A stretch of DNA of 37,784 nt from Muribaculaceae bacterium (GTDB lineage: Bacteria; Bacteroidota; Bacteroidia; Bacteroidales; Muribaculaceae), in assembly GCA_029060285.1 (NCBI GenBank), contig JAIDUH010000175.1:1-37784 (forward strand). Direction: 5' to 3'. The position numbers and the translations under genes are program-made. The notes under the pieces were generated by a model. It saw nothing but the letters and a program-made list of their open reading frames with translations, was not told the origin of the DNA and did no database searches. Below, piece after piece: positions 15,204-24,727 of this stretch (its first letter is position 1; the number at the start of each line of letters is the position of its first letter).

Positions 15204-17033
15204 TTATTTCAATACTTTCTTACCATTATGGATTATGATTCCTTTAGTGTCGGAGTCAACTTCTATGCCTTGGAGGTTGAATGTGCGTCCGTCGGCCGGT
15301 GAATTGCCGATGATTTCCTCTACACCGGTACCGAATTCCTGTTTCCCTTCAAGAAGCACACCACCTTCGTTGCCCCCTTCTACAATGTGTGCCACAATAC
15401 CGTTAAGATAGTTTTCGAGATTTGTATAGCCATTCTCAGCGGTAGCGGGACCATCTTCGGGATCATTGGGATTCAGACCATTGGCAGTCTCCCAGTCATC
15501 GGGCATTCCGTCGCCGTCAGTATCTGCGGGAGCCTCGAGAGAATTGAGTTTCGGGAATCCGGTGGAGCCATCAGCGTATTTGATGTCATCCTGACTATTG
15601 ATCAATCCTTTACCAATACCGCTTACTATGCAGCTTGCCACGCCATCTTTGGTATCCGCCACCATCATTTGGTCGTATTCATCACGGCTAAGGGAAGCTC
15701 CAGCGTATTGAAGAACCCGATCAAACGCTTGCTCTGCAGTATGGGTGGTGACTGCTGCGAACTCCATGGGAACGAAAGCGTGCATTTCTTCCTCAGTGCC
15801 ATTATGGTAGTCTACTTTCTGACCCTTATCGATCTGATTGAAAAGTCCTATAGTCCAGTTGTCGGCAGATACATCTGCATATTTGGAGTTGACATTGCCC
15901 TCGATATAATAGCTTCCCCACTTATGGAGAGTCTTACCCCAGTCGTTTGTGGAAACTTTTACATCCTGGCCGTCAACAGTAATACAGAGTTTTTCTATAT
16001 CTATCTCATATTTGTTGTCATCGCCCTCGAAAGTGAGATACCCTTTGTCGGATGAGTCTACGGTCAGTTTGCAAGTAGATAGATTGGTGCCTTTCACCTT
16101 ATTGTAGTTCTTGGCAGTGGTCTTGAGGTTATCGTCTTTTATGCAGTATTCGAATGTGCGGATACCAGGTTTAGCCATACGTTTCTGTTTGCCGGCGTTT
16201 ATGGCGTCAGTAGCAGGTCCCGGTTTGTAATAATTGTTTACGATATTGACGGTCATAGCTTCACCTCCATAGCATCCTTCGCCGGCATAGTTGTACATCA
16301 CATTGTTGCGAAGGTCCATGCGTTCGTCAAGCTGGGTTCCGGGACGGGGACCAAGGCGTGGAACTCGTGAACCATGATGTGCAAGAAGGTTGTGGTGGTA
16401 TGAGGCACCGGCACCACCCCAGTTTCCTCCGTAGCCATGAGTCCCCTTGCTGTGTCCGGAGTTGACAAGGCTCTGAGTGACCATACACCACTGTACGGTA
16501 ATGTTTTTCGATCCATATACGGAAAGGCATTCGTCGATACTCCAGCTGACGGAGCAATGATCGATCATTATCTTCTGTCCGTCCATGCCTCCAAGTCCGT
16601 CGCCTTCGTGAGCTTTGTTGTTGAGTTTCAATGCTTCGTTTCCGAGACGGAATCGCATGAAGCGGATAATGACGTTGGGAGCGCTGATCACAAATGGATA
16701 ATCAGCAACGCAAATACCGTCGCCCGGTGCTGTTTGTCCGGCAATCGTGACGTTGCCTTGTTTCAGCTTGAGTTCAGATTTCAGATGGATAGTGCCGCTC
16801 ACATCGAAAACAATAGTGCGAGCTCCGCTCTGGCTACATGCCCAGCGAAAAGATCCCTCTCCGCTGTCCTCGAGGTTTGTCACGTGGTATACCTTGCCTC
16901 CGCGTCCACCGGTAGTGATAGCACCGAAACCTTCCGCTCCCGGGAATGATGGGAGAATTGTGTCGTCGGCAAAAGCGGATACGCTTACAGCGGCTACCAT
17001 AGCCGCTGTAAGAAATATTTTTTTCAGTCTCAT
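15204..17033 (-). CDS. Secreted PL1-type pectate lyase with C-terminal sorting-like tail
   Basis: This 609-residue protein has a signal peptide (about 1-22). Its beta-helix lyase domain begins LPSFPGAEGFG and continues TTGGRGGKVYHVTNLEDSG, and contains the active-site region HHGSRVPRLGPRPG near residue 223. It resembles PL1 polysaccharide lyases, which split polygalacturonate by beta-elimination. A calcium-binding DTDGDGMPDDWE loop lies at about 504. The final 30 residues (FNLQGIEVDSDTKG, then NGKKVLK) look like a Bacteroidota sorting tail. A 120-residue insert around 300-420 is not typical of small PL1 enzymes. The ATG overlaps the upstream lyase stop by four bases, so the two are co-translated. 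Action on pectin is inference from family. Confidence 0.88.
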   Translation of the reverse strand: MRLKKIFLTAAMVAAVSVSAFADDTILPSFPGAEGFGAITTGGRGGKVYHVTNLEDSGEGSFRWACSQSGARTIVFDVSGTIHLKSELKLKQGNVTIAGQTAPGDGICVADYPFVISAPNVIIRFMRFRLGNEALKLNNKAHEGDGLGGMDGQKIMIDHCSVSWSIDECLSVYGSKNITVQWCMVTQSLVNSGHSKGTHGYGGNWGGAGASYHHNLLAHHGSRVPRLGPRPGTQLDERMDLRNNVMYNYAGEGCYGGEAMTVNIVNNYYKPGPATDAINAGKQKRMAKPGIRTFEYCIKDDNLKTTAKNYNKVKGTNLSTCKLTVDSSDKGYLTFEGDDNKYEIDIEKLCITVDGQDVKVSTNDWGKTLHKWGSYYIEGNVNSKYADVSADNWTIGLFNQIDKGQKVDYHNGTEEEMHAFVPMEFAAVTTHTAEQAFDRVLQYAGASLSRDEYDQMMVADTKDGVASCIVSGIGKGLINSQDDIKYADGSTGFPKLNSLEAPADTDGDGMPDDWETANGLNPNDPEDGPATAENGYTNLENYLNGIVAHIVEGGNEGGVLLEGKQEFGTGVEEIIGNSPADGRTFNLQGIEVDSDTKGIIIHNGKKVLK

Positions 17034-18826
17034 TTCTTCAAAACTTTATCGGTTTCGGAAGTTCCGTTTGCGAACACGATGCGTCGGATGCTGATGCCCT
17101 GAGCCGGCTCAGCGAGGCGAATTCCGTTGAGATCGTAGTATTCAACAGCCACCACATAACCTTTAGAAGCCTCAATGCTCTCGACAGCACTCGTTCTGAT
17201 ACATTCAGGATAGTATTCATCCACTGCAGAGATGGCATCGGCATTGCCTGCCTTCATGATGTCTTCTACGAGCTGATTTAGATACACTTCCACGTTGGTG
17301 TAGACTCCCTTAGCATCGACTGTATAAGTGTTGGCGTCATCTGCAGAGTTAGGATCAAGACCATTTGCGATCTCCCATTCGTCGGGCATACCGTCGCGGT
17401 CAGTGTCAAAGTTGTCCGGACGGCTCAGGCTCTTGAGCACGGGGAAACTTGCGGTGTTTGGATTTTCTTCTTTTGAAGGATCGTTGATGAAGTCGAGGAT
17501 GCCTTCAGTGTTAGAAGTAGCATATACCTTTCCGTTTTTATCCACGTATGCCTCTTTGCCATGGTATGTCACAGTTCCGGTACGAGCCTCTTCCATATAG
17601 CGGGCATCGACAGCGTCGCGGGATAGGGATGCCCCACAATATTGGAGCACCTTATCATATGCAGTCTGAGCACTTTGAGTCGTCACAGTGCCTGCATCAA
17701 TCGGGTTGTCGAGTTTTACACGAATATAGCTATAGCCATTGATTTCAGTATAATCTGCATTCTCTCCAAATTTGTGTTTGCTATCCAGCATATATCTTTC
17801 GCCGTCTACTGTCTTGAGTCCGCTGTCGTATTTTACACCCTTCCAGTCGTAGTTCTCCGGTTCGGAAGCTGCAGTCACGTAGTTGCCTTCAATGAAGTAG
17901 CGGGAGCAGAGATTGCGGAGGGCTTCGTTGGTTGAGTTACCATCGTTACCAACAGATACCTGAGTTACGTTTGTCTTGTTTTTAGTGCCGGGACCTGCCT
18001 GATAGTAGTTGTTGACAATGTTGATGTATCCGCCGCCGGGACCACCGTAGCTTCCGTTGCCGTTGCCCCAGTTATACATCACGTTGTTACGGAAGTCAAC
18101 GCGCTCAGCATCAACAGTTGTCTCATATTTAGTCTTGTCCCAGCCGTCCCATTCGTAGCGGGCACCATTGAAGCGAGGTGCGCGGTTCTGGATATGGGTG
18201 AGATAGTTGTGGTGGAAAGAAGCTTCCTTTCCGCCCCAGATTCCGCCATAGCTATGAGCACCTTTTGAATGTCCTGGGTTGGCAAGGCCTTCACCAATTG
18301 TACACCATTGCATTGTGAAGTTGCGGTTGTCGTAGAATGAAGCGACTTCGTCGATGCTCCATGAGAATGAGCAGTGGTCGAGGATGATGTTCTTGCGGCG
18401 GCGACCCCAAGTGGCGTCAGCTCCGTCGTTGACATCTTTCACCTGAGAGCGTCGGCTGCGGATGAAGCGGACGATCACATTGTCGCAGTTTCCGAAATAT
18501 AGGGTGTAGTAGCGGAGGGTGATACCACCATCCGGAGCTGTCTGCCCTGCAATCGTAGTATTTGAAGTGACGTTGAGCTGGCTCTTTAGATCTATGTATC
18601 CACTGACATCAAATACAATTGTCTTGGGACCGCTTTGAGCCATAGCCCAGCGAAGCGAGCCCTCTCCGCTATCATCGAGATTGGTCACATGTACAATTTG
18701 GCCGCCACGTCCGCCGGTTACGAAACGGCCGTGTCCTTCTGCACCGGGGAATGCCGGGGCCATTTCCTCTGCGGAGAGAGGCATGCAGAGCGCGAGCGCT
18801 CCTGCGAAGAGTAAAGATTTCTTCAT
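17030..18826 (-). CDS. Secreted PL1-type pectate lyase
   Basis: This 598-residue paralog of the preceding enzyme has a signal peptide (about 1-19), the opening APAFPGAEGHGRFVTGGRGG, and an active-site region HIQNRAPRFNGARY near 217. The IVNNYYQAGPGT strand is shared with its neighbour. A DTDRDGMPDEWE calcium loop lies near 498, and the chain ends VEYYDLNGIRLAEP plus a short Lys-rich tail, again like a sorting signal. The stop codon overlaps the next lyase (ATGA). Upstream, the FecR-like gene ends 12 bases before this start, so the lyases appear to be the distal part of a four-gene operon led by the CHASE2 gene. The two lyases differ in the middle third and may act on different pectin patterns. 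Confidence 0.88.
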   Translation of the reverse strand: MKKSLLFAGALALCMPLSAEEMAPAFPGAEGHGRFVTGGRGGQIVHVTNLDDSGEGSLRWAMAQSGPKTIVFDVSGYIDLKSQLNVTSNTTIAGQTAPDGGITLRYYTLYFGNCDNVIVRFIRSRRSQVKDVNDGADATWGRRRKNIILDHCSFSWSIDEVASFYDNRNFTMQWCTIGEGLANPGHSKGAHSYGGIWGGKEASFHHNYLTHIQNRAPRFNGARYEWDGWDKTKYETTVDAERVDFRNNVMYNWGNGNGSYGGPGGGYINIVNNYYQAGPGTKNKTNVTQVSVGNDGNSTNEALRNLCSRYFIEGNYVTAASEPENYDWKGVKYDSGLKTVDGERYMLDSKHKFGENADYTEINGYSYIRVKLDNPIDAGTVTTQSAQTAYDKVLQYCGASLSRDAVDARYMEEARTGTVTYHGKEAYVDKNGKVYATSNTEGILDFINDPSKEENPNTASFPVLKSLSRPDNFDTDRDGMPDEWEIANGLDPNSADDANTYTVDAKGVYTNVEVYLNQLVEDIMKAGNADAISAVDEYYPECIRTSAVESIEASKGYVVAVEYYDLNGIRLAEPAQGISIRRIVFANGTSETDKVLKK

Positions 18827-18838
18827 GATGTTTATGGT

Positions 18839-19711
18839 TTAATTTATAGGTGTTGTATTATTTCTGAGCAATGACAGGTAGAAATTATTGTCAGGACAAT
18901 AATTTGGATTCAACAGGCGCTTCACGTCTTCAATGTTGAAATCCCCATCTGAAGCTATAACGATATATCTTGATGCATTATTATCAGGAATATATGTATA
19001 TTCGGTCACGACAGTCCCGGTTTTAGGCCCTACCACAGGATTCCGTGGAAGCATAAGAGACAGGTCTCCATCATTTTGCCTTGATATTATATTGAAATAA
19101 AGAGGACGGTTGATAAAATTATCAACAGCAAAATTGAAAGCATCCCCATCGGAGCTATTTCCCTCCTCTGTCAGAATGGTCTTAAGGGCAAGATATTTCT
19201 GATGTATAGAATCCGGGTCATTTTCATTGGTCATCAGATAAGAAAGATAGCTAATGCCTTCCGGTAGAGGAATCGGGGAGCCGGCCACGACATCTGTTTC
19301 ATGTATCGCCATGCCTAAAGCATCGTAGCCGATGCGTTTGGATTTGCCGGTCTCCGCCACAGCGGCTACAACTTTGCGATTAATATTCTTAGTAATGTCG
19401 GCTGCGTGGGCTTCTGCCTTGTCAATAAGTTTCTTGACCGACATCTTCCCTGAAGATACAGAAGAATATATCCTGTGAGAGTCAGAATTTAGAATCTGTA
19501 CCGAGCCATCTTTAGGAATCGACAGGATGTCGGAGAGACTGACGTCTGCCCTACGCTGAGCCTTGACTTCTTTTTTTGTTTTGTCTTTGACAGTGACATT
19601 CCCCTTGACCTTATAAATTTTGTAGGCAGCGGAAGCTTTAAATGAGAGCGTGACGACGCAAGCCGTCATGGTTGCCATCATCATGATTCTTTTGAGTCTG
19701 CGAATATTCAT
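18839..19711 (-). CDS. Exported FecR-like domain protein of unknown function
   Basis: The start at 19711 is preferred because it forms an ATGA overlap with the CHASE2 stop and gives a 290-residue protein beginning with a basic, hydrophobic signal or anchor (MNIRRLKRIMMMATM and on). Residues of about 30-90 (KIYKVKGNVTVKDKTKKEV, then GSVQILNSDSHRIY) look like the beta-rich FecR domain, seen in periplasmic parts of sensors. The C-terminal two thirds, containing ASRYIVIASDGDFNIEDV near 255, is not recognisable. Tight linkage with a CHASE2 protein suggests the two form an envelope sensing unit. No enzymatic motif is evident. Confidence 0.6.
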   Translation of the reverse strand: MNIRRLKRIMMMATMTACVVTLSFKASAAYKIYKVKGNVTVKDKTKKEVKAQRRADVSLSDILSIPKDGSVQILNSDSHRIYSSVSSGKMSVKKLIDKAEAHAADITKNINRKVVAAVAETGKSKRIGYDALGMAIHETDVVAGSPIPLPEGISYLSYLMTNENDPDSIHQKYLALKTILTEEGNSSDGDAFNFAVDNFINRPLYFNIISRQNDGDLSLMLPRNPVVGPKTGTVVTEYTYIPDNNASRYIVIASDGDFNIEDVKRLLNPNYCPDNNFYLSLLRNNTTPIN

Positions 19712-20883
19712 ATGCTGTGGGTATTTGATTTCTTGAATAATTTTGCTAATCGGTCGCACACACCGTTTTTTGCGAAGAGTCCGATATAAACGTCACAAGC
19801 CGCCACCCCGAGAGTCGTAGCCATAATGGCGAACGCGAAGTTCAGGTCAACGTTGAGATGAATGTATGCCATAGTCCCTCCGAGAATCATAAAGTATAGC
19901 ATTGCAACTTGCACGATTCTCACCATAAAAGGTCCCGGAGGGCTGTCGTAGAGTCGCAAATTCAGCCAAACTATAAGGAAGCAAGTTATTGCTGCGATGG
20001 CGTATGATTCGAAAGGTGTAAGTTCGCGGATGAATTTGCCGGAAAGAATCGTTGCGGCGGTGTAGGCATGAATGATAAGGCCGGGGGTGAAATTATCGAG
20101 AGGAGTGACGTGAAGGTCGCCAGCATTATTAATTTTTCCGACAAGCACAATCTTCCCTTTTATAAGGTCGGGATTTTCGGGGATTTCCTTCGGATCTATT
20201 ATGTCGAAATTTCTTGAAGCGAATTGGATGAATTCATCTTTGAGGGGCCTTTCGTTGATTTTTTTTGCAACTTCGGGAAAAGCGATGCCTACGAGGGCAT
20301 AAGGCAGTGATTTCACGTGTCCTTCCATTGTCTCAAAGCTTCTTGTAAATTCGCGTACAGTAGAGCGTTCTTTGGCATCTCCTTGAATGTTTACGGCAGC
20401 AAATCCGCCACTTGGGTCGACTATGCCGTCATAATAAGAAAGATGTTGTGTGTGGAGTGTATCACCTTCAGCAGCAATCCTTACAGGCATTACGAGATTG
20501 GCACATTCGGCAAGTGTTGTGGCCAACGGGTCATCATCCGGATTGGCCGGGGGCGCAAAAGCAATGTCAAGACCAATGGCAGCGGGTTCGTAATAGTCAA
20601 TGTCGTCTAAGACATGAGCCATATCTTTACGGGTATATCCGTCGACAGGCACGATTACAATGTTTTCGTCAAGAGTGGATACGGCACGGTCGTCAGCTAC
20701 AATAGTATAGAAGTCACTGAATCTGAAGTCAGAAGCCTTTTCCATAGGGGAGAAGAAAGAGACAGACATGAGATCGTAGACCAGGACATGGGAGAAAAGC
20801 AGGGTCACGATCGTTATCACCGCCGCTTTTAGCGGCAGCGGAAGTGATGACATAGTTTGCGACAGGCTTTTCATTACGAACAT
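19708..20883 (-). CDS. CHASE2-domain membrane protein without an output domain
   Basis: This 391-residue protein has one N-terminal transmembrane helix (about 19-40), an extracytoplasmic CHASE2 domain at about 55-285 (VIVPVDGYTRKDM, GLDIAFAPP, GKIVLVGKINNAGDLHVTPL), then three helices at about 293-312, 321-342 and 347-370, and a 20-residue basic tail. In CHASE2 proteins of other bacteria the three helices usually lead into a kinase, cyclase or GGDEF module; none is present here. An alternative ATG lies at 20874. It heads an apparent operon with a FecR-like protein and two pectate lyases. A role as a sensor needing a separate partner is inference. Confidence 0.8.
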   Translation of the reverse strand: MFVMKSLSQTMSSLPLPLKAAVITIVTLLFSHVLVYDLMSVSFFSPMEKASDFRFSDFYTIVADDRAVSTLDENIVIVPVDGYTRKDMAHVLDDIDYYEPAAIGLDIAFAPPANPDDDPLATTLAECANLVMPVRIAAEGDTLHTQHLSYYDGIVDPSGGFAAVNIQGDAKERSTVREFTRSFETMEGHVKSLPYALVGIAFPEVAKKINERPLKDEFIQFASRNFDIIDPKEIPENPDLIKGKIVLVGKINNAGDLHVTPLDNFTPGLIIHAYTAATILSGKFIRELTPFESYAIAAITCFLIVWLNLRLYDSPPGPFMVRIVQVAMLYFMILGGTMAYIHLNVDLNFAFAIMATTLGVAACDVYIGLFAKNGVCDRLAKLFKKSNTHSI

Positions 20884-20968
20884 TTAGGTCAGCTTCTGAA
20901 ATAAGATGTAAAGATAATATAAATATTTCTATTAATATAGGTGTATGGGGGTATTTTAACAAAATATA

Positions 20969-21014
20969 ACGATTGGGGGAACGATAAAGGATTAACGATA
21001 AACGATGAACTATC
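20969..21014. repeat. Heptamer array (AACGATA family)
   Basis: Five 7-base units run in register from 20980 to 21014, including AACGATA twice and AACGATG. A further AACGATT lies at 20969-20975 just before. The unit is the same as at 1800-1820. The array lies in the divergent region between the CHASE2 and susC genes. Confidence 0.75.
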
Positions 21015-21040
21015 ATTTTCTTCGCGTCGCGGTTATAGCA

Positions 21041-21150
21041 AGCTCGCAAAGATTGCGGGCTGCTCCGAATCGCCCAGCGCAGTTCCTGCGCTAAGGGATT
21101 GCGAATCTATATGCAAGAACAAGCGAAACCTGAATGTTCTTGCGTATGAT
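21041..21150. repeat. Composite of three hairpins in the CHASE2-susC gap
   Basis: Three consecutive inverted repeats are visible. AGCTCGCA (21041-21048) pairs with TGCGGGCT (21054-21061) with one G-T pair. AGCGCAG (21076-21082) pairs perfectly with CTGCGCT (21086-21092). GCAAGAACA (21113-21121) pairs perfectly with TGTTCTTGC (21135-21143), and this last stem extends outward to GAATC and GATTC with one bulge. No gene is present. It may be a mobile palindrome cluster or a structured RNA upstream of the susC promoter. Confidence 0.65.
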
Positions 21151-21217
21151 TCATCAGAAGGGAGGAAAAGGGATTAAAAATTTTTTGTTAAAAAATAAAG
21201 ATTTTTTTTCAAATTTA

Positions 21218-21249
21218 TTTGGATAATTTAAGAAGTTTCCCTAATTTTG
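21218..21249 (+). promoter_or_regulatory. Promoter of the susC-susD operon
   Basis: TTTG (21218-21221) and TAATTTTG (21242-21249) are exactly 20 bases apart, a full Bacteroidota promoter. Transcription would start near 21256, giving a leader of about 120 bases before the ATG at 21379. That is long enough to hold a regulatory RNA, though no known riboswitch is recognisable. Confidence 0.85.
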
Positions 21250-21378
21250 TGTGCTAAACCTATGGCATTAACCTATAAAATTAAAATAAACCTAAAGGAA
21301 TATTGACATCAATCAGTATGATGATGGTGTTTAACCATCTGATTAATAGATAACAACAATCAACATCATAAATGTATT

Positions 21379-24300
21379 ATGACCAAAATTAAACTAACAT
21401 CGAAACGAGAAAAAGGCGGGTGCTTCCTTCGGAAGACATTCCTGACCTTGATCGCCATGTTGCTGGCGATTCCCGCGTTCGCGCAGAATGTCGACGTATC
21501 GGGTACGGTGCTCGACGACCAAGGCGAACCCCTCATCGGCGTTACAGTCATGGTGGAAGGCACATCCAATGGCACAGCGACCGACTTTGACGGCAATTAT
21601 TCATTAAAGAACGTACCATCCAAAGGCAAGCTTGTCTTCTCTTACATCGGCTATGCACAGCAGGTGATAGAAGTCAAGGGTCGAGATCGCATTGACGTGA
21701 AGATGAGTGAGGACTCCAAGGCTCTTGATGAGCTCGTTGTAGTCGGCTACGGCACAATTAAGAAAGCTGACCTTACCGGCTCTGTATCAGTGGTTGATGC
21801 AGGTCAGATTACTGCGAAGGGTTCAGCGTCAGTTATTGAAAGCCTTCAAGGTGCAGTGCCTGGTGTAAGTATCACTAAATCAACCGGTCGTACAAACGGT
21901 GATATTAATGTAGAAATTCGTGGTAAGTCATCGATCAACTCAGATACGAAACCTATTTATGTCGTAGACGGTATAATAACCTCGGATATTTCTTTCCTTA
22001 ATCCACAGGATATCGAACGAGTAGATGTGCTTAAGGATGCGTCTTCAACGGCTATTTATGGTTCACAGGCTACCGCTGGTGTTATGATGATTACTACCAA
22101 GAGCGGTTCTAACGTGGCTAAAGGCACAAAGGCCACGATCTCATATGATGGTTATTATGGTATCAGCCATTATACAAGAATGCCCCAGTTTATGAATGGG
22201 GATCAATGGTATCGTTATCGATTCCAAAAGTTTACACAACCTGCAGGAGGGGTGAACGCTTGGGAACCACAGACTACATTTAGCATGCTTCCATCGGCAA
22301 TGGGTCTTGGGCAAGCTCTACTTCAGGTAGCTCAGGGTGATATCGAGTCTCCCTATGTAATGAAGGAGATGCTTGCTAACGATGCTACATATTATTGGCC
22401 AGGTTTGGTGCTTCAAGATGGTCATCAGCAGAATCATTATGTGTCTGTCTCAGGAGCAGGTGAAAAAGTGAATTATCATTTTGGCCTAGGCTATGAAAAT
22501 GTTCAGGGACTCTATAAGGGTGACAGTAAAGGCACCTATTCTTTCAAGGGTAGTGTTGATGCTAAGCTGAACAAGGTGATTAATGCTGGATTCAATTTTA
22601 ATATTGCGCAAATAAATAATGGGTATGCATATGGAGACGGAGTAGCACAAGCTTATCGTGTGAATCCTTTTATGATCCCATATGATGAAGATGGCAATCT
22701 CATTCAATATCCAGGAAATAAGACTACTCTCGGTACTGACGCAAATCAATTTTCAGATTTCCTTAACCCTCTTTATCGTATGAATAACCAAGTTGAGAAG
22801 CGAAAAACCTATCGCCTTCTTGGTAACATCTATGCACAATTTAATATTATTGAGGGTTTGTCTTTTAAAACAACTATTTCACCTACATATACGTCATATA
22901 GAGATGGTCGGATATCCGGTCTGACAAATCCTGATACAGGAGAAAAATGGGTTCCAGAAACTTCTACTGAAGCTTATGTAAAAAATCATACTTCCTATGG
23001 TTGGACTTGGGATAATATATTAAGCTATGTCCGTACGTTTGGAGACCATTCAATCAATGCAATGGCATTGTATTCAGCAAAAAAATCTAATTCTGAGAAT
23101 TATGAAATGACTGCATATGATGTCATAGAATCAACAAAATGGTGGAATATGGCCACAGGAACAGATTCTAAAGGTCCCATAAAGTCAAGCTTTTCAGAGA
23201 GCTCTATGATATCATATGCCGTTCGTGCCAACTATGCGTGGAAGAGCCGTTATATGGTGACAGCTACTGTAAGATGGGATGGCTCTTCAAAGTTTGCTTC
23301 CGGTCATCGTTGGGGCAGCTTCCCTTCTGTAGCTTTTGGCTGGAACATTGCAGAAGAAAGCTTTGTACAGAAGTGGTGGCTTAATAATTTAAAGCTTCGT
23401 CTTAGCTATGGTGTGACGGGTAATAATAGTGGTGTAGACAATTACGCTACGATTGTTAGTGTAGGTTCGGCTGGATATTATCCCTTTGGCTCTAAATACT
23501 ACGATGGGTATTACCCTTCCGCTGTAAGAGATAAGTTAATCAGCTGGGAGTCTTCTCACGAGTTTAACGTAGGTCTTGACTTTGGATTCCTAAATAATAG
23601 AATAACAGGATCTATTGAATGGTATAATAAAAAATCAAAGGATCTGTTATTTAATATGCCCCTTCCTCTAAGTGGTGATCAAGTGTATACCAATGTAGGA
23701 TCAGTTAGAAATACAGGTGTCGAAATTTCGTTGACTACAACAAATATTGATACGAAAGATTGGACTTGGTCTACGACATTTAACTTTGCTCACAATGACA
23801 ATAAGGCACTTGAGCTGAATGGCGTTTCTGATCAGATAATAAATAGTAACGCATCAAACTGTCTTTTCATAGGACAACCGGTAAATAATGTCTATGCGTA
23901 TGCTTGGGATGGTATAGTTTCCGACCGTAATATGAAGGTGCCTGATACTCAGATTGCTCGTGAAAAGGGACTTACCCCTGGGTCGACGATGAGAGAATGC
24001 GATTACTATTATACTTGCTACGGTCAGGCTGAGGGGCAGCCTATTATTCGCGATGTCAATGGCGATGGTCAATGGACCGATGAAGATCGTGTAGTATTCA
24101 ATGGCAATCCTAAGTTTACCGGATCAATCATTTCGAATCTTACTTATCGTCTTCCCAAAAAAGGCGGCTCTGTAGATTTTGGCTTCTCGATTTATGCTAA
24201 GCAAGGTTATACTGTTGCTTCTTCTTTCTTAGGCGGTGATGCATTTGACTGGCATGACCGAGGTCGTGGTAAGGTTATGATGGACACTTATATTCCTGCA

Positions 24301-24708
24301 GGTATGCTGATAGATGCAGATGGTGTTCGTGCAGATGGTACGCTTATCAATCCTGTTTACCAAACTCAGACACATTATGGATCGTGGCCTCTCGTTAATG
24401 CTGGCGGTAACGATGGTCTTGGCCCGGCTGGTACAGCTTTTGGTCTTAGCACTGATACTAAGTTCTGTGCTCGTCAGGTTACAAATGCAAGTTTCTGGAA
24501 AGTGCAGCATGTCTCCCTTGGCTATAATTTCTCAAAAGAGATTATCGAAAAGATCGGTTGTAGCAAGCTGAGACTTTACGTCAACATTACTAACCCATTT
24601 GTTTGGTCAAAATATAAAGGATTTGATCCAGAATGGGCAAATGCTGATGGTAAAAATGATGGCCCCAGTACAATAACTTATGAATTTGGTGCCAATATAA
24701 CTTTCTAA
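21379..24708 (+). CDS. SusC/RagA-family TonB-dependent outer-membrane transporter
   Basis: This 1109-residue protein is a SusC-type glycan importer. After a long basic N-terminus and a hydrophobic signal (about 18-35), residues 37-110 form the carboxypeptidase-regulatory-like domain (VSGTVLDDQGEPLIGVTV). The hallmark LDELVVVGYGT follows at about 116-126, then the plug (VIESLQGAVPGVSI; then LKDASSTAIYGSQATAGVM) and a long beta-barrel ending in a phenylalanine (EFGANITF). SusC proteins form a lidded channel with a SusD lipoprotein, here encoded 19 bases downstream. No N-terminal anti-sigma-interacting STN domain is present. The substrate cannot be read; neighbouring pectate lyases suggest pectic fragments. 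Confidence 0.95.
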   Translation: MTKIKLTSKREKGGCFLRKTFLTLIAMLLAIPAFAQNVDVSGTVLDDQGEPLIGVTVMVEGTSNGTATDFDGNYSLKNVPSKGKLVFSYIGYAQQVIEVKGRDRIDVKMSEDSKALDELVVVGYGTIKKADLTGSVSVVDAGQITAKGSASVIESLQGAVPGVSITKSTGRTNGDINVEIRGKSSINSDTKPIYVVDGIITSDISFLNPQDIERVDVLKDASSTAIYGSQATAGVMMITTKSGSNVAKGTKATISYDGYYGISHYTRMPQFMNGDQWYRYRFQKFTQPAGGVNAWEPQTTFSMLPSAMGLGQALLQVAQGDIESPYVMKEMLANDATYYWPGLVLQDGHQQNHYVSVSGAGEKVNYHFGLGYENVQGLYKGDSKGTYSFKGSVDAKLNKVINAGFNFNIAQINNGYAYGDGVAQAYRVNPFMIPYDEDGNLIQYPGNKTTLGTDANQFSDFLNPLYRMNNQVEKRKTYRLLGNIYAQFNIIEGLSFKTTISPTYTSYRDGRISGLTNPDTGEKWVPETSTEAYVKNHTSYGWTWDNILSYVRTFGDHSINAMALYSAKKSNSENYEMTAYDVIESTKWWNMATGTDSKGPIKSSFSESSMISYAVRANYAWKSRYMVTATVRWDGSSKFASGHRWGSFPSVAFGWNIAEESFVQKWWLNNLKLRLSYGVTGNNSGVDNYATIVSVGSAGYYPFGSKYYDGYYPSAVRDKLISWESSHEFNVGLDFGFLNNRITGSIEWYNKKSKDLLFNMPLPLSGDQVYTNVGSVRNTGVEISLTTTNIDTKDWTWSTTFNFAHNDNKALELNGVSDQIINSNASNCLFIGQPVNNVYAYAWDGIVSDRNMKVPDTQIAREKGLTPGSTMRECDYYYTCYGQAEGQPIIRDVNGDGQWTDEDRVVFNGNPKFTGSIISNLTYRLPKKGGSVDFGFSIYAKQGYTVASSFLGGDAFDWHDRGRGKVMMDTYIPAGMLIDADGVRADGTLINPVYQTQTHYGSWPLVNAGGNDGLGPAGTAFGLSTDTKFCARQVTNASFWKVQHVSLGYNFSKEIIEKIGCSKLRLYVNITNPFVWSKYKGFDPEWANADGKNDGPSTITYEFGANITF

Positions 24709-24727
24709 ATTTCGATAAGGAATAATT

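Noticed and set aside
15387..16055. A 222-codon frame antisense to the pectate lyase
   Set aside because: It overlaps a conserved enzyme completely, with no signal, motif or promoter of its own.
21256..21378. A riboswitch in the susC leader
   Set aside because: The leader is long but I see no conserved aptamer core of any class I know.
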